A program made the translations under genes and the position numbers. A DNA stretch of 64,000 nucleotides from Bacillus sp. FJAT-45037 (lineage in GTDB: Bacteria > Bacillota > Bacilli > Bacillales > Bacillaceae_D), in NCBI RefSeq assembly GCF_002797325.1, contig NZ_KZ454938.1, positions 570,267 through 634,266 of the forward strand. Direction: 5' to 3'. The notes beneath the pieces were generated by a model. It ran no database searches and was not told the origin of the DNA. It saw only the letters and a program-made list of their open reading frames with translations. Shown here piece after piece: positions 6,855 through 15,016 of this stretch. Each line of letters begins with the position of its first letter. Position 1 is the first letter of the stretch.

Positions 6855-9734
6855 ATGGATAATATACTAGCGAATTTGCAAGAGTCTATTTATAAAGGAT
6901 TTATCGACCATTCTCAAGGTCGATCTTCTAAACATAAACCGAGACTACTTATTAATAATGTAGATACGAAAGAAACAATTCTTTCTGCGATTCAAGAGGA
7001 GCTTTTACATTGTAAAGACTTCTTTTTCTCTGTTGCATTTATTACAGAAAGTGGACTGGCAACGTTAAAGTCTAATTTATGGGATATGCATCAAAAAGGA
7101 ATAAAAGGAAGAATATTGACCTCGACATTTTTACAATTCAATCAACCAAAAGTGTTTAAGGAATTATTGAAAATACCGAACGTAGATGTGCGTTTAACTA
7201 GTTTGAGAGGGTTTCATTCGAAAGGGTATATCTTCAAGCACTCTTCACATTTCTCTCTTATCGTTGGTAGTTCCAATTTAACCGCTCAAGCACTTAAGGC
7301 TAATTATGAGTGGAACGTAAAGTTAGATTCACATGAAAATGGTGAGATCATTCGCCACTTCACCCAACAGTTTGAAGAAATATGGGGAGAAGCGATTCCG
7401 CTTAGTTTACCTTGGATTGAAGAATATGAACGTACTTTTGAGCTTGAACAGTGGAGAAATAGAGATAGAATTGTGGAAATGCCGCTCGATTATCGGGTTA
7501 ATTCTATTGAAGATGCGTTATCTGTGGTGCCAAATAAGATGCAAGAAGCGGCATTAGCCAGTATTGAGGCTGTTAGAGATGCTGGAAATAAGAAAACACT
7601 TATTGTGTCTGCGACTGGGACAGGGAAGACGTTGTTATCTGCTTTCGACGTGAGACGCGTTGCTCCAAAGAAAATGCTGTTTATTGTTCATAGAGAACAG
7701 ATTCTACAGAAGGCAAAAGAAGATTACAAACTGATACTTGGTGGACCTGATCGGGATTTCGGTATTTTCACAGGCCATATGAAGGAGATGGATGCGAGAT
7801 ATATTTTCGCAACAATCCAAACGCTCTCGAGGGATGAAGTTCTTTCACAGTTTGTTCCAGGAGAATTTGATTATGTTTTAGTTGACGAAGTACATAAAGC
7901 GGGGGCTAGTACATATGTAAAGGTAATGAATTATTTTCAACCTAACTTCATGATGGGTATGACAGCTACACCAGAGCGTACAGACGACTTTAATATATTT
8001 GAGCTTTTTGATTACAACATTGCTTATGAGATTCGTTTACAAGAGGCTTTAGAGGAAGACATGCTTTGTCCATTTCATTACTTTGGTGTAACCGAATATG
8101 AGCATGAAGGAAAATTGATTGATGAAACCACCACTCTTGCAAAGTTAGTCACAGAAGAACGTGTGCAGCACATTATGGAAAAAGTCAATTACTATGGGCA
8201 TTCAGGAGATCGCGTCCGTGGATTGATGTTCTGTAGTCGAAAAGAAGAGGCGGTCGAATTATCGAAGGCGTTAAACGATTGCGGATTACGAACAGTTGCT
8301 TTACTAGGAAATCATTCTCAAGATGAACGCTTACGTCGAGTGGAAGAGTTAGAAAGAGGAGCGTTGGATTATATTATCACCGTTGATATCTTTAACGAAG
8401 GGGTAGACATTCCAAGCATCAACCAAGTGGTCATGTTACGACAAACACAGTCTAGTATAATCTTTATTCAGCAACTTGGTCGTGGCCTGCGCAAGCATGA
8501 TTCGAAGGAGTTCGTAACGATTATTGATTTTATCGGAAACTACAAAAATAATTACCTTATACCAGTAGCGCTGTCAGGAGATCGTTCTCAAAATAAAGAC
8601 TCGATTAGAAAAAAAGCCAAGGACACGTGCTATATTACTGGGGTTTCTACAATAAACTTTGAAGAGGTAGCTAAAAAGCAAATTTTCCAATCTATAAATG
8701 ACTCTAAACTCACTTCTATGAGGATTTTGAGAGAGGCTTATATTGAGTTGAAAAATCGATTGGGAAGAGTTCCTACGTTGCTAGATTTTTATATAAACAA
8801 CTCCATTGATCCAGCCGTGATTGTTGCAGAACATAAAAATTATTATCAATTTCTTGTGAAAGTCAGGGAAGAAGTTCCGCAGCTTAACGATCACCAGCAA
8901 GCAGTTCTGACGATGTTGTCGCAGGAAGTGCTCAGTGGAAAAAGAAAGCATGAAATAGCATTGTTACAGTTGTTAATGGATGAGGGAGTAATTGAAGAAC
9001 GTCGTATTATTGAACTGTGGAGAGAGAAAGGCTATCTAACGGATGACAGTACGTTGATATCTGTTCAACGTATACTTGATCTATCATTTTATACATCAGC
9101 ATCTGTTAAAAAATACGGGGATAAGCCCATCGTAATTTTGGAAATGGATCGATTCAGATGGCATCCTGATGTTATAGAATCTCTGCTGAGTAATTCCTAC
9201 TTTTATGAGCAGGTTAAGGCCATCTTACAAGTAGCAGAAGAGAAAAGTAAGAGATATGACAATGGCAAGGCTCTTACGCTCCATGAGAAATACTCTCGTA
9301 AAGATGCATGTAAGCTCTTGAATTGGCTTAATGACGAGAGTTCGACGATGTATGGATACAAAGCGAAGCATGGCACTTGCCCAATCTTTGTTACGTACCA
9401 CAAACAAGAAGAAGTAGGGTCGAGCATTAACTATGGTGATACATTCTTGAGTCAAGATGTGTTTCAATGGTACACGCGAAGCAATCGTACATTACGGTCT
9501 GAAGAAGTAAAGAAAATCTTAAACGCTGAGGAGACGAATCTCATCTTGCATTTATTCGTAAAGAAGGATAACGCAGAAGGGACAGACTTCTATTACGTAG
9601 GAGAAGCGACTCCAGATGCAGAGACGATTGAGCAAACAACTATGCCTGGAAGTGATTTATCGGTAGTGCGTATGCAATTTAAGTTGAAGGAAGCGGTCGA
9701 GACTTCGCTATATCATTACTTAATTGAGGAGTAA
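6855..9734 (+). CDS. DUF3427-type PLD-nuclease/SF2 helicase, large
   Basis: 959 residues. The N-terminal HKD half-site is HSKGYIF (H121, K123) with GSSNLT (138-143). The SF2 helicase has ATGTGKT (253-259), DEVHKAG (344-350), MTATPERTDD, VDIFNEGVDIPSINQVVML and QQLGRGLR. The C-terminal 350 residues, beginning after FIGNYKNNYLIPVALSGD and ending in a beta-rich module with VKKDNAEGTDFYYVGE, match the DUF3427 layout of 950-1050-residue proteins. It is a paralogue of the 803-residue protein upstream but carries the extra C-terminal domain. It is monocistronic as far as seen: terminator before it, own -10 TATAAT at 6829-6834, and a weak ATG context (ATGGTGATCAG). Likely substrate DNA; biological role unknown, with defence or repair the leading ideas. 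Confidence 0.92.
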   Translation: MDNILANLQESIYKGFIDHSQGRSSKHKPRLLINNVDTKETILSAIQEELLHCKDFFFSVAFITESGLATLKSNLWDMHQKGIKGRILTSTFLQFNQPKVFKELLKIPNVDVRLTSLRGFHSKGYIFKHSSHFSLIVGSSNLTAQALKANYEWNVKLDSHENGEIIRHFTQQFEEIWGEAIPLSLPWIEEYERTFELEQWRNRDRIVEMPLDYRVNSIEDALSVVPNKMQEAALASIEAVRDAGNKKTLIVSATGTGKTLLSAFDVRRVAPKKMLFIVHREQILQKAKEDYKLILGGPDRDFGIFTGHMKEMDARYIFATIQTLSRDEVLSQFVPGEFDYVLVDEVHKAGASTYVKVMNYFQPNFMMGMTATPERTDDFNIFELFDYNIAYEIRLQEALEEDMLCPFHYFGVTEYEHEGKLIDETTTLAKLVTEERVQHIMEKVNYYGHSGDRVRGLMFCSRKEEAVELSKALNDCGLRTVALLGNHSQDERLRRVEELERGALDYIITVDIFNEGVDIPSINQVVMLRQTQSSIIFIQQLGRGLRKHDSKEFVTIIDFIGNYKNNYLIPVALSGDRSQNKDSIRKKAKDTCYITGVSTINFEEVAKKQIFQSINDSKLTSMRILREAYIELKNRLGRVPTLLDFYINNSIDPAVIVAEHKNYYQFLVKVREEVPQLNDHQQAVLTMLSQEVLSGKRKHEIALLQLLMDEGVIEERRIIELWREKGYLTDDSTLISVQRILDLSFYTSASVKKYGDKPIVILEMDRFRWHPDVIESLLSNSYFYEQVKAILQVAEEKSKRYDNGKALTLHEKYSRKDACKLLNWLNDESSTMYGYKAKHGTCPIFVTYHKQEEVGSSINYGDTFLSQDVFQWYTRSNRTLRSEEVKKILNAEETNLILHLFVKKDNAEGTDFYYVGEATPDAETIEQTTMPGSDLSVVRMQFKLKEAVETSLYHYLIEE

Positions 9735-10052
9735 CTGGGAGTATAGATTGATAATTCATATTCAAGCCAAATTCTTTGGGGCGTGTGACGGTTAAGGCGT
9801 ATCTAACATTGGAGACTGGGGAGTGATGGCATATTTTCAGTCCTGCCGTAAATGAAATGATAGAGTTGGATACAGAGTTCTCCAGAGTTCTCAGCGTCAG
9901 ACCCCCACCGCACTAATGCTGTACTTAACCGGGGTACAGGCACCAATACCCCGTAAAGGGAGCTGAGAGGCAAGTCGTGGAATATAGAGACCTTAAAGAA
10001 AAGCCGTTGTCGGTGTTTAAGGTAATGGTGGGGTTGCTTTCTTAAGCACCAG
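9735..10052. other. Intergenic with REP-like repeat
   Basis: No gene supported. The main content is the REP-like unit at 9894-9950, described separately. The rest (a mixed-composition stretch up to the minus-strand gene) shows no coding pattern or terminator that I can support. Confidence 0.4.
9894..9950 (+). repeat. REP-like dispersed repeat, copy 1
   Basis: 57-nt unit starting GCGTCAGACCCCC and ending GGGGTACAGGCACC plus AATACC. Its two ends can pair (GTCAGACCCC against GGGG...CAGGCACC with mismatches) around a CACTAATGCT loop. Three further long copies (11533, 23294, 23952) and short pieces (16157, 24427) are in this window. The GGTGCCTGTC core is known from bacterial REP elements mobilised by Y1 (RAYT/TnpA_REP) transposases; no such transposase is in the window. 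Confidence 0.8.
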
Positions 10053-10238
10053 TTACGCCTTCCCTTCCTTCTTCCCCTTATAAGGAAACAGCCGTCTAAG
10101 AAGCAGGAAACCAGCTGTTAAGAGTAAGCTCATCAAAAGATTAGAAATCCAACTTTTCTCATCATAAATAAATAATTGTCCTATAAAAATACAAGTGAAG
10201 TAAACCATCGCTACAATGTAGTCGATTTTTCGGTTCAT
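10053..10238 (-). CDS. Small two-TM membrane protein, hypothetical
   Basis: 61 residues from the second in-frame ATG; the upstream ATG at 10247 touches its AGGAG directly, while the ATG at 10238 lies 9 nt after it. Two hydrophobic segments (YIVAMVYFTCIFIGQLFIY and WISNLLMSLLLTAGFLLL) are followed by a basic tail RRLFPYKGKKEGK, giving an Nin-Cin topology. Family not recognised. It stands alone between a REP-bearing gap and a weakly coding region. Confidence 0.6.
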   Translation of the reverse strand: MNRKIDYIVAMVYFTCIFIGQLFIYDEKSWISNLLMSLLLTAGFLLLRRLFPYKGKKEGKA

Positions 10239-10280
10239 TTTGCTCATCTCCTAATCTTGCAAATTACTTCCAATTGTAAC

Positions 10281-10580
10281 ATGGTTGGATTTGGGATCAA
10301 TGGAGATCGGACATTTTATAAGATGAGCTTATACTATTACAAATTCACTAGCTTAAGTACGTGTGGGCAGGAGTGTACTGGTGGAAATGGTAGAGGGATC
10401 TATAGTATTTCTGTTCTTATTAATGATCAGGAGTATGCGGCTGCTACAAATAATGAGGGTTACGAGAAGGGTGAACGATCCTTAGGAGGAAGCTTCCTAT
10501 ATAGGAGTGCAAAGAAGAGTTTAAAGTTAGATATGGATGACTATTTGCCTTTTGGAATCTTATCTGTTATTCTTAAGTAG
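10281..10580 (+). CDS. Doubtful small ORF or gene remnant
   Basis: An open stretch with ATG at 10281 encodes about 99 residues including CGQECTGGNGRGIYSISVLIN and ends SVILK. There is no ribosome site and no recognisable family. The open frame continues upstream antiparallel to the small membrane gene, which argues for chance or a decayed gene. It is recorded because it is the only content of the 455-nt gap between 10239 and 10693. Confidence 0.25.
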   Translation: MVGFGINGDRTFYKMSLYYYKFTSLSTCGQECTGGNGRGIYSISVLINDQEYAAATNNEGYEKGERSLGGSFLYRSAKKSLKLDMDDYLPFGILSVILK

Positions 10581-10693
10581 ATCTATTTTTGGTCGATTTT
10601 AGGAATGAATAAGTGCTTAAACTTTTCGCCTTTGATAATTGAACATCTATAGTAATAAATGGTGGACGTAATTCACCGCAGGAGGAAACATAC

Positions 10694-10894
10694 ATGCAAG
10701 AAGGTACAGTAAAATGGTTTAACGCAGAAAAAGGATTCGGTTTCATTGAAGTTGAAGGTGGAGATGATGTATTCGTACATTTCTCAGCTATCCAAGGCGA
10801 AGGATTTAAATCTTTAGACGAAGGTCAAAAAGTTACATTTGACACTGAGCAAGGTCAACGTGGACTTCAAGCTATTAACGTAAACAAAGCATAA
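10694..10894 (+). CDS. csp: Cold-shock protein, CspC-like
   Basis: 66 residues, the standard length. RNP1 KGFGFIEV (about 14-20) and RNP2 VFVHFSAI (about 26-33) are intact, and [15 protein letters not shown] is the family signature. It binds single-stranded RNA/DNA and melts mRNA structure at low temperature. The closest pattern among Bacillus paralogues is CspC ([13 protein letters not shown]), but paralogue assignment is uncertain. A strong GGAGGAAACATAC ribosome site precedes the ATG, within an untranslated leader typical of csp mRNAs. Codon use is biased to highly expressed genes (AAA, GAA, GGT, CAA). Monocistronic, with a terminator 7 nt after the stop. Confidence 0.97.
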   Translation: MQEGTVKWFNAEKGFGFIEVEGGDDVFVHFSAIQGEGFKSLDEGQKVTFDTEQGQRGLQAINVNKA

Positions 10895-10900
10895 TTGAGA

Positions 10901-10927
10901 AAGGACTCTAATCTAGAGTCCTTTTTT
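10901..10927 (+). terminator. Terminator of csp gene
   Basis: AAGGACTCTA / TAGAGTCCTT stem with a 3-nt loop and T6 tail. Confidence 0.9.
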
Positions 10928-11082
10928 ATCTAAACAAACAATACAAAAAAGACTGACTAATGAATACCTAGAATACCTAGCTATTTACTGAATGGGCTAG
11001 AGAAATAATTAAAATAGAAATACATATCCATATCCACTAATGTTAGCATTTGTAGTACTCTTTAAAAAGGAAGTGAGCTTTC

Positions 11083-11451
11083 GTGATAAACATAACGATT
11101 CCAACACCGGATGTAACGATTACCAAACAGGATGATCCAGAGCTAAGTAATATCTATGGTTTTACTGATTTTCATCTGATCCCTAGAGATAAGGGTGGTA
11201 TTTTTATGTTTTATAATGACAAGAAAGAGTTATTGTTCGTCGGTAAAGCAAGAAAGTTAAGACAAAGAATCAAGAAACATTTTGAGGATACTGTATCGCC
11301 AATCAAAATGCATAGAGATGAAGTTACTAAAATTGATATTTGTATAACCGAGGGCCCTGTACATAGAGAAATCTATGAGACGTTCATTATTAATGAACTC
11401 AAGGCGAAGTACAATGTAGACAAAGTGTTTTTTAAAGTGAAATCTGAATAA
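11083..11451 (+). CDS. GIY-YIG nuclease-like protein (YurQ-like)
   Basis: 122 residues from GTG 11083 with AAAGGAAG 9 nt upstream. The GIY-YIG core runs from GGIFMFYNDKKELLFVGKA through LRQRIKKHF, with the conserved arginine and a later acidic residue in HREIYETFIINELKAKYN. In place of canonical GIY...YIG the two strands read GIF...FVG, as in UvrC-like small proteins. Bacillus YurQ, annotated as a putative excinuclease, has the same size and layout; that link is from memory. Possible role in DNA cleavage or repair, not demonstrated. Stand-alone gene with a strong terminator. Confidence 0.8.
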   Translation: MINITIPTPDVTITKQDDPELSNIYGFTDFHLIPRDKGGIFMFYNDKKELLFVGKARKLRQRIKKHFEDTVSPIKMHRDEVTKIDICITEGPVHREIYETFIINELKAKYNVDKVFFKVKSE

Positions 11452-11453
11452 AG

Positions 11454-11500
11454 AAAAGCAATAGGTACAGCGGAGTTAGGCTGTACCTATTGCTTTTTTT
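11454..11500 (+). terminator. Terminator of GIY-YIG gene
   Basis: A 17-bp stem starting AAAAGCAATAGGTACAG and closed by CTGTACCTATTGCTTTT, then a T-run. Confidence 0.93.
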
Positions 11501-11532
11501 ACTTCCAAGTACATTCTTTTTTTGACATTCTG

Positions 11533-11590
11533 GCGTCAGACCCCCACCGCACTAATGCTTTACTTAACTGGAGGACAGGCACCAATACCC
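11533..11590 (+). repeat. REP-like dispersed repeat, copy 2
   Basis: GGCGTCAGACCCCCACCGCA, then CTAATGCTTTACTTAACTGG and AGGACAGGCACCAATACCCC; nearly the same as copy 1 at 9894. It abuts the 3' end of an IS transposase relic. Confidence 0.8.
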
Positions 11591-11834
11591 CTATGCTAAA
11601 ACACGCTTATATAGAGTAATACAGTAATTCCCACTGTCTCCCTCAGCTGCTGTAATTTCAAAAGTAGTAGGATTATTAACTGACTGAGAAGCAGTATTCC
11701 CTGGCTTTTTTTGAAACAACAGTTAGCACAGGGTAAATATCAATCGTTGAAAAGACGGCTTCAAATCGGTAGGTAGGTTCTAAATCATATAAATCTTGCA
11801 GGTCAAATAGGCTTCCTTGTCGTATAATAGTCAT
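11591..11834 (-). pseudogene. IS transposase relic (start and end fused by an internal deletion)
   Basis: From ATG 11834 (GGAGG 12-16 nt upstream) the minus strand encodes MTIIRQGSLFDLQDLYDLEP and a continuation with YRFEAVFSTIDIYP. This is the conserved start of a family of Bacillus IS transposases of about 450 residues. After some 40 codons the frame shifts, and the last 28 codons before the TAG at 11591 read TTFEITAAEGDSGNYCITLY and KRVLA, resembling the C-terminal strand of the same kind of transposase. The middle is gone, so the gene is dead. The REP-like copy 2 begins right at its end. Family name (IS1182-like or IS4-like) is not certain. Confidence 0.65.
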
Positions 11835-12003
11835 AAGGGAGTCTTCCTCCAGTCTTTAGTTTGGTTTGGTCACTTAACTAATTCGACTTTTGGGGAGGTA
11901 CTCCTTTTTTTGTGTCTTGAAAACCTTGCGAGACTAAGGGTTCAAATTATGAAATTCGTTCAATTAAGCCCACAAAAAAAGAGAGGTACGTAGTTATACA
12001 TCC

Positions 12004-12588
12004 CTACTCCTTATACTTCGGGGAATTTTGCATCTTTAAGAAAATGTTTGTAATAAGCTTTGAAAATAAAAATATTATGCAATACAAAATAAATAGATAA
12101 AAATAATTAGTCCCTTTATGTAAAACAAATAAATTTAGATTTACCAGTAAAGGTTTAAATGCAAAGGATAATATTAGTGACATGGCTATAGAAGAAATAT
12201 AAAAATTCTTCTTATGGTTTATTGACCATTGATAAGTCAGCATAAACAAAATTGGAATTAAAACGGCATCTAAAGTTAGGTTACCAGGAATGTATGGAAT
12301 TAACTGAAAGGGATAACTGAAAAATCCATGTTTAACACCAACTATATCAATATAACTGAACCAAATGTGAATATTCATACCATAAAAACCTAAAAGTAAA
12401 ATATTCTTCCTATCTATAACGAAATACAGAACAACCAAGGGAAGTATGAACATAAATAAAACTGCCTTAAATCCCCAGGTATTAATATGGGAATATTGTT
12501 GCCAGTACTCTAACTGGGATTGGCTTAGTTTTTCTGTCATTGAAGTTACTTTACTAAGGGCTTCCAATTGCCCTTTTGACGTTAACAT
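12004..12588 (-). CDS. Polytopic membrane protein, CBO0543-like
   Basis: 194 residues with a soluble N-terminus of about 35 residues (EALSKVTSMTEKLSQSQLEYW) and then five or six membrane segments. The motif NIHIWFSYIDIVGVKHGFF followed by PFQLIPYIPGNLTLDAVLIP is typical of CBO0543-family proteins, widespread in Bacillaceae and of unknown function. The ATG at 12588 follows AAAGGTGGGA. It is divergent from the KinB-like kinase 264 nt away. GC is clearly lower than in neighbouring genes, as is the kinase, so the two may have been acquired together. Confidence 0.65.
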   Translation of the reverse strand: MLTSKGQLEALSKVTSMTEKLSQSQLEYWQQYSHINTWGFKAVLFMFILPLVVLYFVIDRKNILLLGFYGMNIHIWFSYIDIVGVKHGFFSYPFQLIPYIPGNLTLDAVLIPILFMLTYQWSINHKKNFYISSIAMSLILSFAFKPLLVNLNLFVLHKGTNYFYLFILYCIIFLFSKLITNIFLKMQNSPKYKE

Positions 12589-12852
12589 AAAATTAATCCC
12601 ACCTTTTTATTTTTATTATTGGTAGGGAAATATGAAATTATTCATCTTACATACTGCGCAGTAAAGTTACACCTTTGTGAAGAAGTAAACTTAACCTAAA
12701 GAGGTATTCGTTTAATAAAATAGTGAGAGCCTTTCTTACAGTTAAAAGCAAAAAGCAACTAAAGGTGAACATTTCACGCAATATTATGATAATATTTAAT
12801 TGTTAGATATTCCCGTCATTTTTAATTCCTACGTTATGGAAGTTGGTGTAGT

Positions 12853-14121
12853 ATGATTGATATAGTAAAAGATTTTACATTCAATGCATTCTTATTAGTA
12901 ACATTTATTCTTATATACTCTAAATCTATAAGAGGTAAATTAAATCTTCAAATTCCTAATAAAATAACAATATTTAGTCTAACTTCAGTTCTAATCATAA
13001 TATGTATGACGTTTCCAATTCCTTTTTTTGAAGGACATGTTTTTGATTTGCGGCAAGTGCCATTTATTCTTGGTGCTCTATATGGGGGGAGAAAAGTTGC
13101 TTTCCTGTTGCTCATTATCTTGCTTTCATATCGTTTTTATTTAGGTGGTGAGGGCTTTTATGGTGCTTTGGCAACAAATATGTTACTTTTCACTACATTA
13201 TGGTATACAATTCCCATTTTTAATAAAATTAATAATTTAAACAAAAAGATAAATATATCTTTATTAATGGGTAGTTTAGGGATAATTTGGATGGTCATTG
13301 TTATATTCATATTTTTCTCTTATAGGATTACTGAGACATTTTGGAGTTTAATACTAATTTTTATTGTTATTCAGTGTTTGGCTGTTGCGATTTGTGTTTA
13401 TTTTTTTGAGAAGTCTAAATTAGAAAATGCAGTTACAATAAAGATAAAAAGATTAGAAAAATTGAACACAGTTAGTGAACTGGCTGCAAGTATTTCGCAT
13501 GAAGTTAGAAATCCCTTAACCACTACAAGAGGGTTTATTCAATTATTACGCGATCCAAATTTAACAGAAGAAAAAAAGAATATGTATATAGAACACTCAT
13601 TAAATGAATTAGACCGAGCAACAAGTATCATTTCGGATTATTTGACCTTTTCTAAACCAGATTTAAAGCAAGCAAAAATATTAGAATTAAATAAAGAATT
13701 TAGTCATATTCTAGCAATTATCGAACCTTATGCTTCTTATAATAATGTTGAACTAAAGCTTGAGAAAGCACAGGAAGATATACTGATATTTGGGGATTCT
13801 TCAAAAATTCAACAGTGCTTCATAAATCTTTTGAAGAATGGAATTGAAGCGATGCCAGAAGGTGGAGTTCTTACAATAGAGCTGAAAAAAAATAATAACA
13901 ATGCAATTATAGTGGTTTCCGATACGGGTATAGGAATGAATGAGGAAGAAATAAATAATTTAGGAACACCATATTATTCAACCAAAATAAAAGGTACTGG
14001 CCTTGGAACAATGGTAGTATTTAGTATTATTCAAGCTATGGAAGGAAAAATCCGAGTTGAGAGTGAGAAAGAAGTAGGGACACGGTTTACGATTACAATC
14101 CCAATCATTGAAAATGAGTAA
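12853..14121 (+). CDS. KinB-like membrane sensor histidine kinase (5TMR-LYT)
   Basis: 422 residues. Residues 1-185 hold about six membrane helices with the 5TM-5TMR_LYT pattern (FDLRQVPFILGALYGGRKVA). The HisKA dimerisation box ASISHEVRNPL places the phospho-acceptor at H216. The HATPase domain has the N box (INLLKNGIEAMPEGG), G1 (DTGIGMNEE) and G2 (GTGLGTMVV). Layout and length match B. subtilis KinB, which feeds phosphate through Spo0F/Spo0B to Spo0A at the onset of sporulation. No response regulator is adjacent, as expected for an orphan phosphorelay kinase. The start context GGAAGTTGGTGTAGTATG gives a fair ribosome site. Assignment to KinB itself is inference. Confidence 0.88.
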   Translation: MIDIVKDFTFNAFLLVTFILIYSKSIRGKLNLQIPNKITIFSLTSVLIIICMTFPIPFFEGHVFDLRQVPFILGALYGGRKVAFLLLIILLSYRFYLGGEGFYGALATNMLLFTTLWYTIPIFNKINNLNKKINISLLMGSLGIIWMVIVIFIFFSYRITETFWSLILIFIVIQCLAVAICVYFFEKSKLENAVTIKIKRLEKLNTVSELAASISHEVRNPLTTTRGFIQLLRDPNLTEEKKNMYIEHSLNELDRATSIISDYLTFSKPDLKQAKILELNKEFSHILAIIEPYASYNNVELKLEKAQEDILIFGDSSKIQQCFINLLKNGIEAMPEGGVLTIELKKNNNNAIIVVSDTGIGMNEEEINNLGTPYYSTKIKGTGLGTMVVFSIIQAMEGKIRVESEKEVGTRFTITIPIIENE

Positions 14122-14632
14122 ATGATAGCTTTATGAAAATTCAAGTTTGAAACTACGTGGACATGTCAGGGGTTAATAAATTATAATATTTCGTTCCTTT
14201 TATTGTGTAGTACAACGATATTTTATTGCACAATTTGGCACGTTTGTGGAAGACTATAATCCTAACTCCTCGGTAAAAACAAGGAGTATTGAGCTTATTC
14301 ACTTCAAAATCCAGGTCGTTTTTTCTTTTAGTACACTCAATTATAGCAATTGGTAAATTTAGTGGCTGTAATCACGATCAAAAGCGATGCTTAATCAAGC
14401 ATCGCTTTTGTTACGCTCGTTTTTCTTGTTTAATCGGGTACGCATTCGTTTGGCTTCGATTCTTTACGGAGGAGATGGTATAGGCGGCAAGGGCTGACCA
14501 GATGAAGAGAAATGCGATAAGATGGGCAGATGCTGAGGCGACAGAGGAATTGCGAGCGTTTTTGGAGGTAGAGTGTCAACGACCATATTTAATGGCGGCT
14601 TAATCGGAAATGAAATTGTCGTTTCCTAATAA
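14122..14632. other. Decayed stretch duplicated from the 16.2-16.9 kb region
   Basis: Two pieces match the region around the 16477 lipoprotein gene. First is a TTCACTTCAAAATCCA segment plus a hairpin (compare 16225-16360). Second is 14520-14576, which in one frame reads DAEATEELRAFLEVE, against DAQATEELRALLELE at the C-terminus of that lipoprotein. So a paralogue of the lipoprotein gene once stood here and only its 3' tip and upstream terminator remain. No intact gene. Confidence 0.55.
14379..14410 (+). terminator. Terminator-like hairpin (AAAAGCGATGCTT family), copy 1
   Basis: CAAAAGCGATGCTT / AAGCATCGCTTTTG with a 4-nt loop; a second copy at 16306-16337 shares both the stem and the flanking GTGGCTGTA and TTACGCT sequences. 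Confidence 0.7.
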
Positions 14633-14995
14633 CGTTCGCCACCGACATGTGGAGTTGACCCAGTAACTAAAAGGGAGTTAGAAGGATGGGAACAATACTT
14701 TGCAGCAGCTGGCATTCTTGCAGGAGGCTTTGCTAAGCTAGGGGTTAAAGGGGTTAAAGGGGTTAAGGGTGTTAGCGGAAATGGACCTGGGCTTGAAACT
14801 AAAGGTTACCAACCTGCCCCAGGTGAAAGAGGGATTCCTAAAGAGGAGTGGAAGGCGCTTGCTAGAGAACAACGAGTAGAGACCAATTATCCTAGACCAT
14901 CTATTGCGACCAGGCCCCAAACATTAAGATTGGTGGACATCCACTTTCGTTACTGGCAGCCAATCTTAAAACAAATAAAAGTAGCCCTTTTATAG
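14633..14995 (+). pseudogene. Polymorphic-toxin C-terminal relic (pre-toxin region)
   Basis: An open frame without a start, beginning just after a stop at 14630-14632, reads GVDPVTKRELEGWEQYFAAA, then GILAGGFAKLGVKGVKGVKG with a (GVK)n run, then a linker PAPGERGIPKEEWKALAREQR. GVDPVT...GWEQ...A(G)ILAGG is the pre-toxin (PT-TG-like) pattern of Bacillus LXG/WXG polymorphic toxins, and the proline-rich linker usually precedes the toxin domain. The LXG part is missing, and the last 25 codons are in a different frame from a GGHPLSLLAANLKT string. The gene is truncated and frameshifted. A SMI1/KNR4 immunity-type gene lies 24 kb away, not adjacent. Confidence 0.6.
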
Positions 14996-15016
14996 AGCTA
15001 CTCAGAAAATCAAATA

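Noticed and set aside
10176-10280. Upstream part of the 134-codon frame at 10176-10580
   Set aside because: Antisense to the small membrane gene and without a ribosome site; only the part after 10281 was kept, at low confidence.
14289-14483. 64-codon plus-strand frame over the duplicated hairpin region
   Set aside because: Contains the terminator hairpin and has no ribosome site or family.
14738-14920. 60-codon minus-strand frame ending NPFNPFNP
   Set aside because: Antisense of the (GVK)n toxin relic; the repeats come from the DNA repeat.
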